DNA of 48,478 nucleotides, taken from contig JADCFP010000123.1 of NCBI GenBank assembly GCA_020249465.1, forward strand, positions 1-48,478, given 5' to 3'. Under the pieces are notes generated by a model, which worked only from the letters and a program-made list of their open reading frames with translations, ran no database searches and was not told the origin of the DNA. Positions 46,496-48,478 of this stretch are shown piece by piece (positions within the stretch are counted from its first letter, which is position 1; each line of letters begins with the position of its first letter). Origin of the DNA: Roseomonas sp. (GTDB lineage Bacteria > Pseudomonadota > Alphaproteobacteria > Acetobacterales > Acetobacteraceae). The translations under genes were made by a program, and so were the position numbers.

Positions 46496-47164
46496 TCAGA
46501 AAACCCTCGCCTTGACGCGGAATAACCATCGCCCAAGCAACCACAACAACACGGACGCGATGATCGTCAGCAGAATATAAATCCCTGCGGTGATCGAGAA
46601 TATCTCCACGGACCGAAAAGAAATCGCATTAGCATTCAGCGCTCGACCCGTGAGCTCCTCCACCCCGAAAATCGCCGCCATCGAGGTGCCCAAGGTCATG
46701 ATGATGTAGTGATTGGAAAGCGAGGGGTAGAGTGTGCGCACGACATGCGGCGCAATCACGTACCAGACGGTCTGCGCGCGGGAAAACCCAAGCGTTTCCG
46801 CCGCATCCAATTCCGCCTGCGGGACCGAGGCAAAGCCCGCGCGTTCAATCTCTGTCAAATAGGCACCGGCATTCAGGGTCATGCCGATGAGCACGGCAGT
46901 GATGGGTGAAAGGATGATGCCGAATTCGGGCAGCGCAAAGAACAGAAAGAATATCTGCACAAGCTGGGGCGTATAGGTGAAGAAGCGCACATACCCAATT
47001 ATCGGCACGCGCACCCAACGTGGCCCCTGTGTGAGCACCGCCGCCCCAACCAGACCAATCAGCAGCCCGCCCGCAAAGGCCAGCGCTGCGATCCACAGCG
47101 CCATGCCAGCGCCCAGCAGAAAATCGGGCAGGTAATGCAGAACCTGCCCGTATTGCAGGGACAT
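46496..47164 (-). CDS. Polar amino acid ABC transporter permease
   Basis: A 222-residue HisQ/GlnP-type permease with the loop A-A-E-T-L-G-F-S-R-A-Q and multiple membrane spans. It follows the binding-protein gene directly (1-nt gap) and precedes the second permease by 3 nt, so the three form an operon. Confidence 0.9.
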   Translation of the reverse strand: MSLQYGQVLHYLPDFLLGAGMALWIAALAFAGGLLIGLVGAAVLTQGPRWVRVPIIGYVRFFTYTPQLVQIFFLFFALPEFGIILSPITAVLIGMTLNAGAYLTEIERAGFASVPQAELDAAETLGFSRAQTVWYVIAPHVVRTLYPSLSNHYIIMTLGTSMAAIFGVEELTGRALNANAISFRSVEIFSITAGIYILLTIIASVLLWLLGRWLFRVKARVF

Positions 47165-47165
47165 G

Positions 47166-47987
47166 TCAGAACATCGGGTTGAAGGGGATGCGCGTTGTCA
47201 TCGGCACGCCGAACCACTTTTCCCAGGTTTGGTTGACGAAGTTGGAGCGGTGCATTTCAAACAGCACGACATTCAGCACATCACGGAGCGCCGTATTGCC
47301 CTTTTGCACGCCAATGCCAACCCAGAAGCTTGCCAGCACGTCGTCCAGGATTTTCCAGGGCACGCCTTGGAAGTTACGCATCGGGATAACGATCGATTCC
47401 GCAACATCCACCATGGCATCCGCGCGGCCCTGCGCCAGGGCGCGGAAGCAATCAGGGTAATTGTCCAGCAGTGTCACCTGCGCCTGCGCCGCATTCGCCT
47501 GCAGCCAGGGCACACCAACCGTGCCGCGCACCTGAACCAGCCGCACCTGACGATTATTCAAATCCGCCGGTTTTGCGATGGGCACCGCGGTGCCAGAGGA
47601 TTTGGTCAACACCACCATGGATTGCGTATGCAGCGGTTGGGTATAGTCAATCACCAAAGCACGTTCGACGGTGCGGGTGATGGCACCCAGCACAATGTCA
47701 ATGCGGTCCGACTGCAGGAAGGGAATACGATCCGGGCTGCCGACCTGGACGATTTCAAGTTCCACATTCATCCGCCGCGCGATTTCGCGGGCGATATCGG
47801 CATCAAACCCGTCAATCTGGTTGCGTTCATTGAAAGTGCCGAAAGGCGGCAGCGTCGGGTTGATGCCCACGCGCAGACGCTTGGAAGAAAGCACCTGGTC
47901 CAGCGGCCGGGCCGTTACCGGCGAAGCGACGCCAGAGGCCATGGCGGCGGCCAGCGCGAAAAGGGAACGGCGATCAGTTGTCGGCAT
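47166..47987 (-). CDS. Polar amino acid ABC transporter periplasmic binding protein
   Basis: A 273-residue protein with an N-terminal signal peptide (D-R-R-S-L-F-A-L-A-A, cleavage near V-T-A) and SBP family 3 features: L-R-V-G-I-N-P-T-L-P-P-F, D-G-F-D-A-D-I-A, and F-L-Q-S-D-R-I-D-I-V. It captures the amino acid for the permeases and ATPase of this locus. A caggag site precedes the ATG at 47987. Confidence 0.92.
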   Translation of the reverse strand: MPTTDRRSLFALAAAMASGVASPVTARPLDQVLSSKRLRVGINPTLPPFGTFNERNQIDGFDADIAREIARRMNVELEIVQVGSPDRIPFLQSDRIDIVLGAITRTVERALVIDYTQPLHTQSMVVLTKSSGTAVPIAKPADLNNRQVRLVQVRGTVGVPWLQANAAQAQVTLLDNYPDCFRALAQGRADAMVDVAESIVIPMRNFQGVPWKILDDVLASFWVGIGVQKGNTALRDVLNVVLFEMHRSNFVNQTWEKWFGVPMTTRIPFNPMF

Positions 47988-48094
47988 GTTCTACTCCTGT
48001 CTATGCATCGGCAAAGTTAAACGTAATCGCCATACGGTAACGCCTGCAAGATAGGGATAGCGTAAATAATTTGCTCCCAAGATGTCTGCCGCTC

Positions 48095-48478
48095 TGAACC
48101 GGCCCGGTTTTGCTGGAGGCTGTTTTGCTAAAGCTACGCTGCCATGGCTGGATGATCCAGTGAGGCATAGTAGCGTTCTTCGGCTCGAGCGGGCGGGATA
48201 TAGCTGATTGGTGCCAACAAGCGTCTGTTATTGAACCAATCTACCCATTCCAGGGTGGCGAATGCCACGGCCTCGAAGCTGCGCCACGGCCCGCGCCGGT
48301 GAGTGACCTCGGTCTTCAAAAGCCCGTTGATGGTCTCCGCGAGCGCGGTGCAATCGGCAATACCTTGCAGATCGGCTCGACACCGTGAACCCCGCGCTGA
48401 TCATCAATAAAGGCGATCATGGCTTGAACCGGCGGTCGAGCTCCATGAGGGTAAATCGCGCTGCGCGCAGGCAAAATA
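48095..48478 (-). mobile_element. IS3-family insertion sequence remnant (internally deleted)
   Basis: The end tgaaccggcccggttttgct at 48095 resembles terminal repeats of IS3-type elements. The remaining DNA encodes the start and end of OrfB with the middle missing. The other end is outside the window. Confidence 0.65.
48134..48420 (-). pseudogene. IS3-family OrfB transposase, internal deletion
   Basis: The minus strand starts with ATG at 48420 (M-I-A-F-I-D-D; H-G-V-E-P-I-C-K-V-L-P-I-A), the usual OrfB start. It then jumps, in another frame, to the C-terminal part: A-L-A-E-T-I-N-G-L-L-K-T-E-V, R-R-G-P-W-R-S-F-E and W-V-D-W-F-N-N-R-R-L-L. About 200 central codons, including most of the DDE core, are gone. 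OrfA's end (E-L-D-R-R-F-K-P) overlaps the start. Inactive. Confidence 0.75.

Overview
The window is GC-rich DNA with dense, often ATGA-overlapping genes. The gene set (hflK-hflC-DUF2065-degP, miaB-phoH-ybeY-corC-lnt, metX-metW, a Bug-family binding protein, DUF1674/SdhAF4, DUF2076) points to an alphaproteobacterium, probably of the Rhodospirillales/Acetobacteraceae. This is inference from gene content and style; no rRNA or tRNA gene was found to anchor it.

Layout. 1-142: 5' end of a flavin-monooxygenase-like gene. 295-8899: an SDR, the HflK-HflC-DUF2065-DegP membrane quality-control operon, Mrp/ApbC Fe-S carrier ATPase, a fluoroacetate-dehalogenase-like hydrolase coupled to an ankyrin protein, and HtpX. 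8956-10017: a 51-residue SdhAF4 homologue and a DUF2076 protein. 10051-19928: three tightly packed minus-strand genes encoding a GT4-type glycosyltransferase, a 2402-residue reducing type I polyketide synthase (KS-AT-DH-degenerate MT-ER-KR-ACP, no thioesterase) and an alpha-oxoamine synthase. I read this as a candidate pathway for a glycosylated, sphingoid-like long-chain amino ketone or amino alcohol. 20325-22604: thioesterase, asparaginase-like protein and HD phosphohydrolase. 22607-25506: Bug-family binding protein and a ZnuBC-type metal importer. 25622-32768: PlsC acyltransferase, then miaB-phoH-ybeY-corC-lnt and an XRE regulator preceded by a coupled 28-codon ORF. 32794-37506: metX-metW against a divergent chorismate mutase-hisC-tyrA operon. 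37529-39689: acyl-CoA ligase and rhodanese.

39711-41110 is a dead IS256-family element whose transposase has four visible changes, including a 102-bp insertion that contains a copy of a structured repeat seen twice more in the window. 41251-47987 is an amino-acid catabolic locus: a four-gene plus-strand operon (2Fe-2S protein, FAD/NAD oxidoreductase, DAO-type oxidase subunit, DapA-family lyase/deaminase) resembling cis-4-hydroxy-D-proline degradation. A polar-amino-acid ABC transporter flanks it, with its ATPase gene on one side and permeases plus binding protein on the other. 48095-48478 is an internally deleted IS3-family remnant.

Two families of short palindromic repeats occur: a REP-like hairpin (three copies, with compensatory stem changes) and a 42-bp palindrome (two copies). 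Both lie between znuC and znuB. No CRISPR array, prophage or tRNA was seen. Functional calls rest on motifs read by eye; no database search was run.
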